From an uncultured Pseudoteredinibacter sp. (GTDB lineage: Bacteria > Pseudomonadota > Gammaproteobacteria > Pseudomonadales > Cellvibrionaceae), in NCBI RefSeq assembly GCF_947500695.1, contig NZ_CANMSS010000002.1:434001-498000 (forward strand): a DNA stretch of 64,000 bases, given 5' to 3'. Position 1 is the stretch's first letter, and every line of letters starts with the position of its first letter. The position numbers and the translations under genes were made by a program. The notes beneath the pieces are model-generated. The model was not told the DNA's origin and made no database searches. It was given only the letters and a program-made list of their open reading frames with translations. This document shows, piece by piece, positions 8,572 to 17,902 of the stretch.

Positions 8572-9246
8572 GTGGAACCCAATATTGCAACTATAGGAAG
8601 TCTTGTCGGTGATCAGGCCAGATCCAAAATGCTGATTGCATTAATGGGGGGCAAAGCTCTAACAGCAACCGAGCTTTCACTAGAGGCCGATATAAGTGCT
8701 CAAACTGCCAGCAGCCACCTGGCAAAGCTTGTTGAAAGTGGTTTGCTTGTTGTTCGAAAACAGGGACGTCATCGATACTTTCAATTGAAAGGGGAGGAAG
8801 TGGCCGGGCTAATTGAGAATATGCTTAATATCAGCAGCTCGCTCTCTGAAGAGTCGGTCTTTACTGGCCCCAAAGATAAAAACCTGAGAGCCTCACGTAT
8901 CTGCTACGACCACATGGCAGGGGAGCTCTCCACACAGCTCTATGAATCTTTAGTCGATAAACAATTCATAAAAGATAACATATCAGAATCAACATTGAGC
9001 GAGGAAGGAAGGCAGTTCTTTTTCGATCTCGGCGCCGACCTAAGCGAATTGGCCGGCCTCAAAAGACCGCTTTGTAAACCTTGCTTAGATTGGAGCGAAC
9101 GTAAAAGTCATCTGGCCGGTAGTATTGGCAAATGGGTACTTAGCGATGTTATACAACGAAAGTGGGCCAAACGAGATTTAAACTCAAGAGCGCTGCGCTT
9201 TAGCGATGATGGCCTCAAAGCGTTCAAGAAAAGATATGGGCTGTAA
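8572..9246 (+). CDS. ArsR-type winged-helix transcriptional regulator
   Basis: A 224-residue regulator. Residues 5-75 form an ArsR-like HTH (SLVGDQARSKMLIALMGGKALTATELSLEADISAQTASSHLAKLVESGLL, then a wing with VRKQGRHRYFQL). The C-terminal half has LCKPCLDWSERKSHLAGSIG, a Cys-x-x-Cys followed by the conserved CLDW.ER..HLAG block of one ArsR subgroup. The pair of cysteines may sense a metal or redox signal, but no classical ELCVCDL metal box is present. The start is GTG at 8572, since a later Met would cut into the HTH. It likely represses the divergent NIPSNAP-ABM unit. Confidence 0.85.
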   Translation: MEPNIATIGSLVGDQARSKMLIALMGGKALTATELSLEADISAQTASSHLAKLVESGLLVVRKQGRHRYFQLKGEEVAGLIENMLNISSSLSEESVFTGPKDKNLRASRICYDHMAGELSTQLYESLVDKQFIKDNISESTLSEEGRQFFFDLGADLSELAGLKRPLCKPCLDWSERKSHLAGSIGKWVLSDVIQRKWAKRDLNSRALRFSDDGLKAFKKRYGL

Positions 9247-9279
9247 AAAGCAGCTTACGCTTTAAGCTCGTCGCTTTTT
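9245..9279. terminator. Bidirectional hairpin between convergent genes
   Basis: AAAAAGC and GCTTTTT flank an inner AGCTTA/TTAAGCT stem. The hairpin overlaps the last codons of the - strand oxidoreductase gene and lies just after the + strand regulator stop. Poly-A and poly-T arms on both sides suit termination in both directions. Confidence 0.5.
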
Positions 9280-10491
9280 AAACGCATAAACCCCGAGGTT
9301 TTTAAAAACCTTCCAGGCAGCATACCACTCATTCAAATTCGCCTTTGGCGATTGGCCTTTTGCAATTCTATCAAACTGGGCTTCGTACCAACTCATATTC
9401 AATAAAATCATCTCGTCTAGCTTTTTAATTCCTGTGGAGAGAGGGCGAAGATGAATCTTGTAATTATTATCGGCCATAGCTCTGTTGGGAAGATCGGGCT
9501 CTACCGCAAGAGGGCGTGCAATACCAATTAAATCGCAAGCTTCTTCGGCTAGAGCTTCATTCATTGCTGATGCCGAGCGAAAACCACCCGTTAATACAAC
9601 GGGGCTATCAACAGATTGACGTAGCTCTTTTGCATAGTCTAAAAAGTACGCCTCGCGTTTTTTGCTGCTTTCTTTTTGTATTCCATCAGCCATAGCAGGT
9701 ACTTCATAGGAGCCACCTGAAACCTCTATAAGATCGATACCCTCTTTGGCTAATGCTTGAGCTACAGTAATAGAGTCACCTTCACTGAAGCCACCATTCA
9801 TAAAATCAGCGGAGTTAAGCTTTACAGCTACCGGGAAGCTATCGCCCACTTCCTTTCGAATGGCGCGATAGATTTCTAGCAGAAAGCGCATTCTGTTTTC
9901 TAAAGGCCCACCCCATTGATCATCCCGCATATTATGGCGGGGCGATAAGAACTGGCTGATTAGATAACCATGGGCCGCGTGAATTTGCACACCTTGAAAG
10001 CCCACCTGCTTCGATAAAGCCGCACTATTAGCAAACTGCGCAATCACTTGCCATATTTCATCTTCCTTAAGGGCTCGTGGCTTGTTGAAATTCAGTTGCA
10101 ATGAGCCTTCAAGAGCAACAGCCGATGGGGCTACTGGAAGTTTTTGTAAAAATTTGGGTGACTGTTTGCCTGGGTGATTTAGCTGTGCCCAAAACCGAGT
10201 ATCATTTGCAGAGGCTGCTTGCACCCAAGCGCGGTACTTTTCGAGATCACTATGGGCATCTAAAACTGTATTACGAGGTTCACCTAGGTGCTCGCGATCT
10301 ACCATGATGTTGCCACTAAGAACTACAGCCGCACCGCCTTGTGCCCAAAGGCTATATAAGGCATTGAGGCCTTCACTAGGGTTATGCTCATGATCGGCTA
10401 ACTGCTCGCTCATAGCCGATTTAAAAAATCGGTTTTTTATCTTTTGTCCGCAGGGAAGTTCGAAGCTTGAGGATAGCTCTATCTCATTCAT
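9262..10491 (-). CDS. NADH:flavin oxidoreductase / Old Yellow Enzyme family
   Basis: A 409-residue FMN-dependent TIM-barrel enzyme that would reduce an activated C=C bond with NAD(P)H. Diagnostic residues are KNRFFKSAMSE near the N-terminus, the block HAAHGYLISQFLSPRHNMRDD followed by WGGPLENRMRFLLEIYRAI, and VVLTGGFRS plus CDLIGIARPLAVEPDLP for the FMN phosphate site. It lacks the C-terminal Fe-S/FAD part of 2,4-dienoyl-CoA reductase, so it is a single-domain OYE with a C-terminal extension (SWYEAQFDRIAKG). It overlaps the upstream hydrolase gene by 4 bp (ATGA), so the two are translationally coupled. Confidence 0.88.
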   Translation of the reverse strand: MNEIELSSSFELPCGQKIKNRFFKSAMSEQLADHEHNPSEGLNALYSLWAQGGAAVVLSGNIMVDREHLGEPRNTVLDAHSDLEKYRAWVQAASANDTRFWAQLNHPGKQSPKFLQKLPVAPSAVALEGSLQLNFNKPRALKEDEIWQVIAQFANSAALSKQVGFQGVQIHAAHGYLISQFLSPRHNMRDDQWGGPLENRMRFLLEIYRAIRKEVGDSFPVAVKLNSADFMNGGFSEGDSITVAQALAKEGIDLIEVSGGSYEVPAMADGIQKESSKKREAYFLDYAKELRQSVDSPVVLTGGFRSASAMNEALAEEACDLIGIARPLAVEPDLPNRAMADNNYKIHLRPLSTGIKKLDEMILLNMSWYEAQFDRIAKGQSPKANLNEWYAAWKVFKNLGVYAFKKRRA

Positions 10492-11435
10492 TCGTTTTCA
10501 CTCGACCCAATTGAAATTTGAGCCATAAACTCTAAGTACGCCTCTGCAACATCTTGTGGGGCCTCTACTTGCGGGTAATGACCAATGGCCGCTAACTCTT
10601 TTAAATAGTCCAAGCGACAAGCCAGCTCCTTATAGCGCTCGACCATATGCTTGCCTGAAACGGGATCGACTGAGCCATTAATTAAGGCCAATGGGATAGC
10701 TGAATCTTGCAGTGGTTTTAACCAGCGTTCGCGATGCTGCTTGCGATCATTAATATAGGTAATCAAATTGTGGAAAAGGTGCTTGCCGTCATTCTCGTTG
10801 ATTAACTGCCAAAACACTTGTAACTCAAATTCACTGGGTTTGCTTTGTGGACCAAAAACACTGCTGAAGTTTTTCTTAAAGCTAGCGTAACCATTAAAGC
10901 GATTTACAAAAGCCCCGATAGGGGAGAGCAATAGTTTTTGGGTAAGCAGTGCTCGATGGGTTTCTGGAAACAAGCCACCATTTAGAAAACAACAAGACAA
11001 GCATTGCCCGCTACTCTTAGCTTCATATTGGCGTGCCAGCAGCTCTTGGGCCACGGTATCACCATAGTCGTGGGCCAGTATGTGATATTCCTTCAGCCCA
11101 AGCTCATCGATCAGAGCTTCAAACAAATCGGCTTGACCATGAATGGTATAGCGGCGGTGATTGGGTTTTTCAGAGAAGCCAAAACCCAACATATCCAGGC
11201 TTACTAGGCGGTAGTGCTTATTGAGTGCCTGCCAAATAGGCAACCAGTCCCAGCTGGAAGTAGGGAAGCCATGAATGAGAACAACAGTGGCTTTTTCAGC
11301 CTCAATTGATGGGCTATCTATAGTAAATATCTGCCTATTACAGAGCTGACGCAGCTGGCCTTTTTGGCGCCAACTTTTGATGGTATTCGTTATTTTCTCG
11401 TCATTTAGCTTCAAGTAATTGGTTTTTATCGTCAT
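10488..11435 (-). CDS. Alpha/beta hydrolase with Asp nucleophile (epoxide hydrolase/dehalogenase type)
   Basis: A 315-residue alpha/beta-hydrolase fold protein. The oxyanion strand is VVLIHGFPTSSWDW; the nucleophile elbow reads AHDYGD, placing Asp, not Ser, at the nucleophile position, as in epoxide hydrolases and haloalkane dehalogenases. The acid is probably in LINGSVDPVSG and the base His in AIGHYPQVEAPQ. It is the first gene of a two-gene unit with the OYE-type reductase. The pair suggests reduction plus hydrolysis of a shared compound, which is inference. It is divergent from a TetR-family regulator 133 bp away. Confidence 0.85.
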   Translation of the reverse strand: MTIKTNYLKLNDEKITNTIKSWRQKGQLRQLCNRQIFTIDSPSIEAEKATVVLIHGFPTSSWDWLPIWQALNKHYRLVSLDMLGFGFSEKPNHRRYTIHGQADLFEALIDELGLKEYHILAHDYGDTVAQELLARQYEAKSSGQCLSCCFLNGGLFPETHRALLTQKLLLSPIGAFVNRFNGYASFKKNFSSVFGPQSKPSEFELQVFWQLINENDGKHLFHNLITYINDRKQHRERWLKPLQDSAIPLALINGSVDPVSGKHMVERYKELACRLDYLKELAAIGHYPQVEAPQDVAEAYLEFMAQISIGSSENE

Positions 11436-11492
11436 TTTCTCGGCTTTTATGGTGTTTTAATAGTTGAGAATGTCCTTTCTAGTTGCTCTAGT

Positions 11493-11537
11493 CTAAAACA
11501 TAATCGAACTTGACTTCCAGTTCATGTTTTATTTAGA
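11493..11537. promoter_or_regulatory. Candidate TetR operator
   Basis: The divergent promoter between the hydrolase (-) and TetR gene (+) holds nested inverted repeats: AAAACAT at 11495-11501 with ATGTTTT at 11524-11530, GAACT at 11506-11510 with AGTTC at 11519-11523, and outer TCTAAA/TTTAGA. The position and symmetry fit a TetR-family dimer site that controls both directions. Confidence 0.5.
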
Positions 11538-11568
11538 TTAAATCTTAATACTTGCTAGAAGCTATGTA

Positions 11569-12174
11569 ATGAAAACACTCCCCACCCAAAAACGGGCGCT
11601 CGCAAAGCGTGCCGCGCTGATTCAAGCAGGCCGAGAAAGCTTTGCTCGTCGTGGTTACGAGCAGAGTACTGCCAAGGTAATCGCAGAAGATGCCGCCGTA
11701 GCGACAGGAACCTTCTATCAAAACTTTGAGAACAAAGATGAGTTGTTAAGGGTAATCGCCCAGCTTAAACGCGATGAAATCTTCCATGCCGTACCCGGTT
11801 TAGAAACAAAGCAAAGCCGCTTAAACCCTTTGGAGCATTCCACCGAAGTGCTGTTTCGCAAGGTTTTGGAAATTGTTTATCACTACCATGAAAGCGAGGC
11901 AGAATTGCACCAGGTGCTGGAACAACGCCGATTTATCGACCCCTTGCTTGACGAGATACTATTAAAATCTGAAGCCGTGTTGGAAGAAAAGGTGCTGGCC
12001 TATGTAAAGGCCCACAACAAAGAAAACCCGGAAGCCGTGGCCTATAACCTATTTGCGATGGCAGAGGGTTTAGTCCACCGCCATGTATTCGGCCAACCCT
12101 TAAGCAGCAAAGAAGACACCCTAGACTTAGGGGCCAAGATGCTGGCCTGTTATTTCGAATGCGAGCACCGTTAA
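11569..12174 (+). CDS. TetR-family transcriptional regulator
   Basis: A 201-residue protein with an N-terminal TetR HTH (residues ~10-60: AALIQAGRESFARRGYEQSTAKVIAEDAAVATGTFYQNFENKDELL) and a divergent all-helical ligand domain. It is divergent from the hydrolase-OYE unit and 70 bp upstream of the amidohydrolase gene on the same strand, so it may regulate both sides through the palindrome at 11493-11537. The ligand is unknown. Confidence 0.88.
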   Translation: MKTLPTQKRALAKRAALIQAGRESFARRGYEQSTAKVIAEDAAVATGTFYQNFENKDELLRVIAQLKRDEIFHAVPGLETKQSRLNPLEHSTEVLFRKVLEIVYHYHESEAELHQVLEQRRFIDPLLDEILLKSEAVLEEKVLAYVKAHNKENPEAVAYNLFAMAEGLVHRHVFGQPLSSKEDTLDLGAKMLACYFECEHR

Positions 12175-12244
12175 GCAATATCGAAATTGAATACTCTAAG
12201 CCCATTTAGCAACAACATAAAAACACTATAAAAAGAGAAATATA

Positions 12245-14125
12245 ATGAGTGAACAAACCTCAGCCTATGACACCCTAATACAGGGCGCGAAAGTCTTTAA
12301 CGAAGGTAAAGCCCCCATCATCGAAGATGTCGCCATTAAGGATGGGCAGATCATAGAACGCGGAGCTGAACTTGATAGTACTAAAGCAGCCAACGTAATA
12401 AATGCCGAAGGGCAATGGTTGATGCCTGGTTTATTCGATATACACACTCATTATGATTTGGAGCTAGAGGTTGCACCTGGGCTACCGGAATCTATCCGTC
12501 ACGGTACAACATCAGTGGTTATCGCCAACTGTAGCCTAGGCTTAGCCTTTGGTAACCAAAGAGACGGACGCAACGATCCTATTGTTGATTGCTTCGCACG
12601 AGTAGAAAACCTGCCCAAATCTATATTGAAAAGCTGCGCCGATAAAGTCGACTGGGAAACACCAGAGGAATATTTAAACCATCTAGATACTTTAAAACTC
12701 GGGCCTAATGTTGCAACCCTGTTACCACATTCTATGCTGCGTATTGATGCAATGGGTTTTGAAGACAGTATTAGTCGTGATCCAAGCGCTAGTGAACTTA
12801 GCGCCATGAAAAATACCTTAGCGGAGGCTGTCGATCTGGGTTATGTGGGTATGTCTACCGATGCCTTACCATTCCACTATCTAGCCAGTGCGGCACACTG
12901 TGATAAAACTATTCCTACGCAGTTTGCCAAGTATGACGAGATTAAAGAACTCACCTCGGTGTTACGAGAAAAAGATGCGCTCTGGCAAGCCACACCGCCA
13001 AAAGATAGTGCCATAGGCACACTTAAAACCTTTATGTTGTCCAGTGCCTTTTTCCATGGCAAACCTTTAAAAACCACTGTGGTAGCCGCACTGGATGTAT
13101 TTAACAATTTTAAAATTCTAAAGCTAGGCCGTTTATTATCGCGAGGTTTAAATTCTAAGCTGCTTAAAGGTGATTTCCATCTACAAGCCTTAGGTGCGCC
13201 TTTTAAAACCTGGTCCGACGGCGCCGTGACACCACTGGCTGAAGAGATTCCAGAGCTACGTCGCTTAAACGAAACCGATTTGGAAGACAAAGAAAGCCGT
13301 TTAAAAATTCTTAATGATCCAGAGTACATAAAAACCTTTAAAGAGATGTGGCTTAGAGGGAAATCTGGCTTTAATGTCGCCAGGCTAAAGCGAATCATCA
13401 ACATGGAAGATTACGCCTTTAACCGCAGTATGGAAGATATGTTCGTAGAGCGCTGCCCCATCGAATACTGGCAGGGTAAAGACTTCCAACAGCTATTCGA
13501 GAGAGTACTCGATATAAAAAGAGGCGTTGAAGTCGCAAGCTTAAGCGATGAAGAAGCCATCATTGTCGCCAGGGATTTTTTCTGGGTAAGTGACGAGGCC
13601 GACTTTGTATTGCAAACCTTAAGAACCTTTGATCTTGAATTAAGCTGGTGCACCACCACTGCAAACCGTGATCCTAAAACCACTCGCGATTTGATTATGG
13701 ATCCATTACTGATGCCCGGTTTTAACGACAGCGGCGCACACCTAAATAATATGGCCTTCTATGATGTAAACCTACGTTGTTTACAACTGGCCTCACAAGG
13801 CGGCGATATGGATGTTAGCTATATGGTGAAAAGACTGAGTAAAGATGCAGCGGATTTATTTGGCGTAGAAGGCGGCAGTATTAATATCGGCGATAAAGCC
13901 GATTTGATTCTAATTGACCCTAAAGCGCTAAGCAGTTATGACGGTGAAGGCAATATTCAACGTGTCCTACGTGATGAGTATCAACACCATCAACTCGTAA
14001 ATCGCTCAGATGATGTGGTACCACTGGTAATGGTGGGTGGTCATATTGCCTGGCAAGATAATAAGCATAGTGAAGAGCTTGGACAGATTCCAATGGGGCG
14101 TCTGTTGAGAGCTAATAAGAGCTAA
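12245..14125 (+). CDS. Amidohydrolase, N-acyl-D-amino-acid deacylase-like
   Basis: A 626-residue metal-dependent hydrolase of the Amidohydrolase_3/D-aminoacylase group. It has the N-terminal beta-sandwich (YDTLIQGAKVFNEG), the first metal motif MPGLFDIHTHYDLELE, the Cys-containing strand VVIANCSLGLAFG, the late motif MPGFNDSGAHLNNMAF and the C-terminal sandwich strand GDKADLILIDPKAL. It is longer than classical D-aminoacylases (about 480 residues) through inserts in the middle, so the actual amide substrate is uncertain. AAGAG precedes ATG 12245. It follows the TetR gene in the same direction. Confidence 0.83.
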   Translation: MSEQTSAYDTLIQGAKVFNEGKAPIIEDVAIKDGQIIERGAELDSTKAANVINAEGQWLMPGLFDIHTHYDLELEVAPGLPESIRHGTTSVVIANCSLGLAFGNQRDGRNDPIVDCFARVENLPKSILKSCADKVDWETPEEYLNHLDTLKLGPNVATLLPHSMLRIDAMGFEDSISRDPSASELSAMKNTLAEAVDLGYVGMSTDALPFHYLASAAHCDKTIPTQFAKYDEIKELTSVLREKDALWQATPPKDSAIGTLKTFMLSSAFFHGKPLKTTVVAALDVFNNFKILKLGRLLSRGLNSKLLKGDFHLQALGAPFKTWSDGAVTPLAEEIPELRRLNETDLEDKESRLKILNDPEYIKTFKEMWLRGKSGFNVARLKRIINMEDYAFNRSMEDMFVERCPIEYWQGKDFQQLFERVLDIKRGVEVASLSDEEAIIVARDFFWVSDEADFVLQTLRTFDLELSWCTTTANRDPKTTRDLIMDPLLMPGFNDSGAHLNNMAFYDVNLRCLQLASQGGDMDVSYMVKRLSKDAADLFGVEGGSINIGDKADLILIDPKALSSYDGEGNIQRVLRDEYQHHQLVNRSDDVVPLVMVGGHIAWQDNKHSEELGQIPMGRLLRANKS

Positions 14126-14152
14126 GCCTCATAATTTCCAATCTTGGCGTAT

Positions 14153-14174
14153 GAGCTAAGCCTTCTCTTAGCTC
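14153..14174 (+). terminator. Hairpin after the amidohydrolase gene
   Basis: GAGCTAAG (14153-14160), a six-base loop and CTTAGCTC (14167-14174) form an 8-bp perfect stem. A third copy of AGAGCTAAG overlaps the stop region of the gene (14117-14126). There is no real T-tract, so termination is possible but not strongly supported. Confidence 0.35.
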
Positions 14175-14293
14175 TTAAGATCTCCTTCACTAATATAGGC
14201 TATGGTGAAACTTACAGCAGTCATTAACAATATAGATAGTGGCCTTAGCTATACTGGGCTCTAATTTGACATTACACTCAAAAGGATTGAGAG

Positions 14294-15220
14294 ATGCGAA
14301 TTTGTCTATTAGTTTTTATTGCTTTAATTGCCCACAGTGGCAATCTAGTCGCAAACACTGAAGATCACCCCTTGCTAGAGCGCTATCCAGGTTTCTCGCT
14401 GATGAAGAAACAATCCGAAGAGCACTCTCAATTTATTTTTCCTTTGGCTCCCCCCCTGAATAACGAATCCTTTTCCAAGCAATATACAAAAGAGGGGGCT
14501 CTCGAGCGACTGGCCTATGAACAAGCCGCTGGTGCCGGCGCAATTCAGGTCATGAGAAATTATGAAAAAGCTCTACAGGATGCCGGGGCTAAAATTGAGT
14601 TTAGATGTATAAACCAAGAATGTATTGGCCAAGATGACTATCACCCACTACATGTATTCGGCCATCATAGAGCCAATATTGTTTCCCATGAAAATCAAAA
14701 ATTTGGCTTGCTAACCGCGTCTTTAAATCAGAAAGGTAATCAATATTGGGTAGCCGTTATAGCGGGCCAGTTTAAAGACTATACGCGCTACGAGCTCGTT
14801 ATTCTTGAAGAAGCCACTATGGCACTTGGAAAACTAAACCTTAAAGACATCAGCCAAGGTATCGAAAATCAGGGTAGAATAGTCTTAAAAGGTATTCACT
14901 TCGATACCGCAAAGGCCATTGTTAAAGATTCATCTAAGGAATCCCTCTCCGCGATCGCGGCTTATTTAAATTCTAATGCCAATATAAACGCTTATGTGGT
15001 TGGTCATACTGACTATACTGGCAGTCTTAGCCTCAATATAAACCTCTCTGAACAACGAGCTCTAGCCGTTGTAAAAGCGCTTGTAGAGATGGGTATAAGC
15101 CAAAAAAGGTTGATTGCAAAAGGGGTAGGCCCACTTTCTCCAATAGCTGTTAATAAGGTTGAGAAAGGGCGGGCTCAGAATAGGCGAGTGGAGTTGGTTT
15201 TGAGTCAGCCACATAAGTAA
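14294..15220 (+). CDS. OmpA-family envelope protein with DUF4892-like N-terminal domain
   Basis: A 308-residue exported protein. Residues 1-20 are a signal peptide. Residues ~25-180 look like DUF4892 (HPLLERYPGFSLMKKQ at the start, YELVILEEATM at the end). Residues ~195-305 are an OmpA peptidoglycan-binding domain: KGIHFDTAKAIVK, VVGHTDYTGSLSLNINLSEQRA and the closing GRAQNRRVELVL. It is expected in the periplasm or outer membrane, bound to peptidoglycan. AAGGA lies upstream of ATG 14294. It appears to be a single-gene unit. Confidence 0.88.
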   Translation: MRICLLVFIALIAHSGNLVANTEDHPLLERYPGFSLMKKQSEEHSQFIFPLAPPLNNESFSKQYTKEGALERLAYEQAAGAGAIQVMRNYEKALQDAGAKIEFRCINQECIGQDDYHPLHVFGHHRANIVSHENQKFGLLTASLNQKGNQYWVAVIAGQFKDYTRYELVILEEATMALGKLNLKDISQGIENQGRIVLKGIHFDTAKAIVKDSSKESLSAIAAYLNSNANINAYVVGHTDYTGSLSLNINLSEQRALAVVKALVEMGISQKRLIAKGVGPLSPIAVNKVEKGRAQNRRVELVLSQPHK

Positions 15221-15445
15221 CTTGATTTTCGTAGAGGCGACTCATTAGTAGGACAGGCGACACTGTGCTGCTTTTTCGAGACTTGCCTCGACTTCCTGAT
15301 CATCAGCAATTTTTGCTATTGAGGTATTTACGAACGGTGCTGAGAGATGAGCCCGTTCTTCAGGCTATCTTTTAAATAGCGCGACCTTCACGGAAATGCC
15401 CACGTCTAATTACACTGAATAGTGCAGCCGGTATTGCAAACACCT

Positions 15446-15745
15446 TTATAATTCTTCACTCCGATTGAACCCCAATAGTTCAAGCTGGCCCTGTTTTACC
15501 GGCTTTTCAATTTTATCCAATACTTCAAATAACCGCTGGCTTTGGTTTAAAGGGACGCTGTAAATCCAGATAAGGTCGTCTCCGCCCTGGATTACAATTC
15601 TGGCATAGTCGCTATCGCCGGCGAGTTCCGCCCTGAAGGTGTCGGCATATACCCATACACTGGTCTTTAGAAAGTAGCTCTCCCAACTGGGATCGGCATC
15701 CCACATTTCATCGATATGGACAAAGTCTCTTGGCGTTTTACGCAT
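15446..15745 (-). CDS. Hypothetical protein, 99 residues
   Basis: I do not recognise the family. The sequence is acidic, with several aromatic residues (MWDADPSWESYFL, VWVYADTF, DDLIWIYSV) and no signal peptide or membrane segment. I place the start at ATG 15745, with GAAGAG 8 nt upstream, rather than at GTG 15751, where the same site would be too close. Normal codon use and the ribosome-binding site suggest a real gene. It stands alone between the OmpA-like gene and glmS. Confidence 0.6.
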   Translation of the reverse strand: MRKTPRDFVHIDEMWDADPSWESYFLKTSVWVYADTFRAELAGDSDYARIVIQGGDDLIWIYSVPLNQSQRLFEVLDKIEKPVKQGQLELLGFNRSEEL

Positions 15746-16019
15746 AGTCACTGCTCTTCGGCTTGTTTTACCACGTATGTGTGGTCTGTTTGATTATGCT
15801 ATCTCATGAGTTACTTTGCTTATAGGTACAGATCTCGTGAAAAAGAAGGGTACAGCCCAGTAGCGGTGGATGCTGTTGCTTTAATATCAGAATGGAATTG
15901 CTGTTTTGACATTCCTATAAGGGTGAAAAGATAGACTAACTATTGCTTGTTAATAACTTCATTGTTTTATTAACAACTTTATTGTTCACCCACAGCCTCA
16001 CCCTAAGCTCCCTTTGCAG

Positions 16020-17849
16020 TTACTCCACAGTGACCGACTTTGCCAAGTTACGAGGTTGGTCCACATCCGTACCTTTCAATACAGCGACATGATAGGAAAG
16101 CTGTTGTAGCGGTAAGGTATAAATTATTGGCTCTAGGCTAGCTGGTACATGGGGTAGGTTAATCACCTTAGTGCTGCCATTGTTTTGGAAGCCGGCATCT
16201 TTATCGGCAAATACGTATAGCATTCCGCCGCGTGCTTGAACTTCTTCTAGATTAGATTTTAGCTTTTCAAGCAAATCATTATTTGGGGCAACTGCTACGA
16301 TTGGCATATCGGAATCAACCAGTGCTAGCGGACCGTGTTTTAGCTCGCCTGCAGGATATGATTCGGCGTGAATATAGGAGATTTCTTTTAGTTTAAGGGC
16401 GCCTTCCATTGCCACTGGATATTGTGGTCCACGGCCCAAGAAAAGCGAATGATGCTTTTCTGAGAAGTGCTCTGACATTTCCAGTACTTCAGGGTCCAAT
16501 GCCAGTACTTCTTCGCATAATGAAGGTAAGCTGTGCAGGGCTTTTACCAGCTCTGATTCTTTTTCGCTGCTTAGCTGATGGCGACGACCGAGCACGATGG
16601 TAAGTAGCTGCAATGAAACTAATTGGGTGGTAAAAGCTTTAGTTGAAGCTACTCCAATTTCCGGTCCCGCTTGGGTCATTAGTACCAGGTCAGATTCACG
16701 CGCTAATGAGCTATTGGGTACATTACAGATAGTCAGTGATGCTAAATAATTTAACTCTTTGGCTAAACGTAATGCCGCTAAAGTATCGGCTGTCTCACCT
16801 GATTGAGAGATAGTTACAAATAGGGTACCTGAGCTAACTACTACTTTGCGGTAGCGATATTCAGAAGCTACTTCGATATCACAGGGAATGCCTGCCCAAT
16901 CTTCTAACCAATATTTGCAAACTAGGCCAGAATGGTAACTGGTACCACAGGCAATAATTTGCACACGTTGCACTTGATCAAAAATATCAGCGGCCGAGGT
17001 ACCAAAGACTTGCTCCAGTACTTTGTTTTGCCCAATACGACCTTGCAGGGTATTTCGAATAACACGAGCTTGTTCGAAGATTTCTTTTTGCATGAAGTGT
17101 CGGTAGTGGCCTTTGTCCACAACCTCATCGGCTTCGGCAATTTTGGTAATTGGACGCTCTACGATTTCACCGGATGTATCAACAATGCTGAAGGTCTCTC
17201 GACGCACGTCGACCATATCGCCTTCTTCAAGATATACAAAGCGATCGGTAACTTGGCGAAGTGCCATTTGATCAGAGGCAAGGAAGTTCTCTTCGATACC
17301 GATACCGATAACTAATGGACTGCCGCTGCGAGCGGCAACAATACGATCTGGCTCTTTGCTGGAAACAACCGCTAGTCCGTAGGCACCTTCAAGCTGTGAA
17401 ACGGTTTTTTGTAAGGCCGTGAATAAATTCTGCTCTTGCTCGTAAACTTTATGCAATAAATGAGCAATTACCTCGGTATCGGTTTCGGTAATAAACTCAT
17501 AGCCATCAGCGCTTAATTGCTCGCGCAAAGGTTCATGGTTTTCGATAATACCATTGTGGACGATCGCGATATGATCAGAGTAATGTGGATGGGCATTGGC
17601 TTGGCTAGGTTTTCCGTGTGTTGCCCAGCGTGTGTGTGCAATACCTAGATTGCCGCGGGTAGGGTTGTCAGCTAGCTCTTTTTCCAGCTCGCTGACCTTG
17701 CCGAGTGCTTTACGAACACTCAAGTCGCCATTGGGTTCAACCAAAGCGACACCTGCTGAATCATAGCCACGATACTCTAGTCTTTTTAAACCTTCGACTA
17801 AAATACCCAACACATTCCGTTGTGTTACCCCACCGACAATTCCACACAT
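16020..17849 (-). CDS. glmS: Glutamine-fructose-6-phosphate aminotransferase (isomerizing)
   Basis: Makes glucosamine-6-phosphate from fructose-6-phosphate and glutamine, the first step to UDP-GlcNAc. The 609 residues match the family length. The N-terminal glutaminase begins MCGIVGG, with Cys2 as nucleophile after Met removal; RGYDSAG and HTRWATHG follow. Two SIS domains carry [17 protein letters not shown] and the C-terminal [20 protein letters not shown] precedes the ATG. It lies 53 bp downstream of glmU and is probably co-transcribed with it. No ribozyme-type leader is present, as expected outside Firmicutes. Confidence 0.98.
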   Translation of the reverse strand: MCGIVGGVTQRNVLGILVEGLKRLEYRGYDSAGVALVEPNGDLSVRKALGKVSELEKELADNPTRGNLGIAHTRWATHGKPSQANAHPHYSDHIAIVHNGIIENHEPLREQLSADGYEFITETDTEVIAHLLHKVYEQEQNLFTALQKTVSQLEGAYGLAVVSSKEPDRIVAARSGSPLVIGIGIEENFLASDQMALRQVTDRFVYLEEGDMVDVRRETFSIVDTSGEIVERPITKIAEADEVVDKGHYRHFMQKEIFEQARVIRNTLQGRIGQNKVLEQVFGTSAADIFDQVQRVQIIACGTSYHSGLVCKYWLEDWAGIPCDIEVASEYRYRKVVVSSGTLFVTISQSGETADTLAALRLAKELNYLASLTICNVPNSSLARESDLVLMTQAGPEIGVASTKAFTTQLVSLQLLTIVLGRRHQLSSEKESELVKALHSLPSLCEEVLALDPEVLEMSEHFSEKHHSLFLGRGPQYPVAMEGALKLKEISYIHAESYPAGELKHGPLALVDSDMPIVAVAPNNDLLEKLKSNLEEVQARGGMLYVFADKDAGFQNNGSTKVINLPHVPASLEPIIYTLPLQQLSYHVAVLKGTDVDQPRNLAKSVTVE

Positions 17850-17902
17850 AGTCTTTCCTACTTTCTAGTTTTGTTTTAGCTTTTTTAATGCACGCCGAGC
17901 GC

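Noticed and set aside
15806..15934. A 42-codon frame upstream of glmS starting at ATG 15806 (residues REKEGYSPVAVDAVALISEW inside).
   Set aside because: There is no ribosome-binding site and no family is recognised. It could be a remnant of a larger gene but cannot be supported.
15945..15984. Imperfect A/T tandem repeat (TTAATAACTTCATTG, TTAACAACTTTATTG) downstream of glmS.
   Set aside because: Short, imperfect and without a hairpin or T-tract in the right place for a glmS terminator.
15960..17860. A glmS ribozyme or other riboswitch upstream of glmS.
   Set aside because: glmU lies only 53 bp upstream, leaving no room for such a leader, and gammaproteobacteria do not use the glmS ribozyme.
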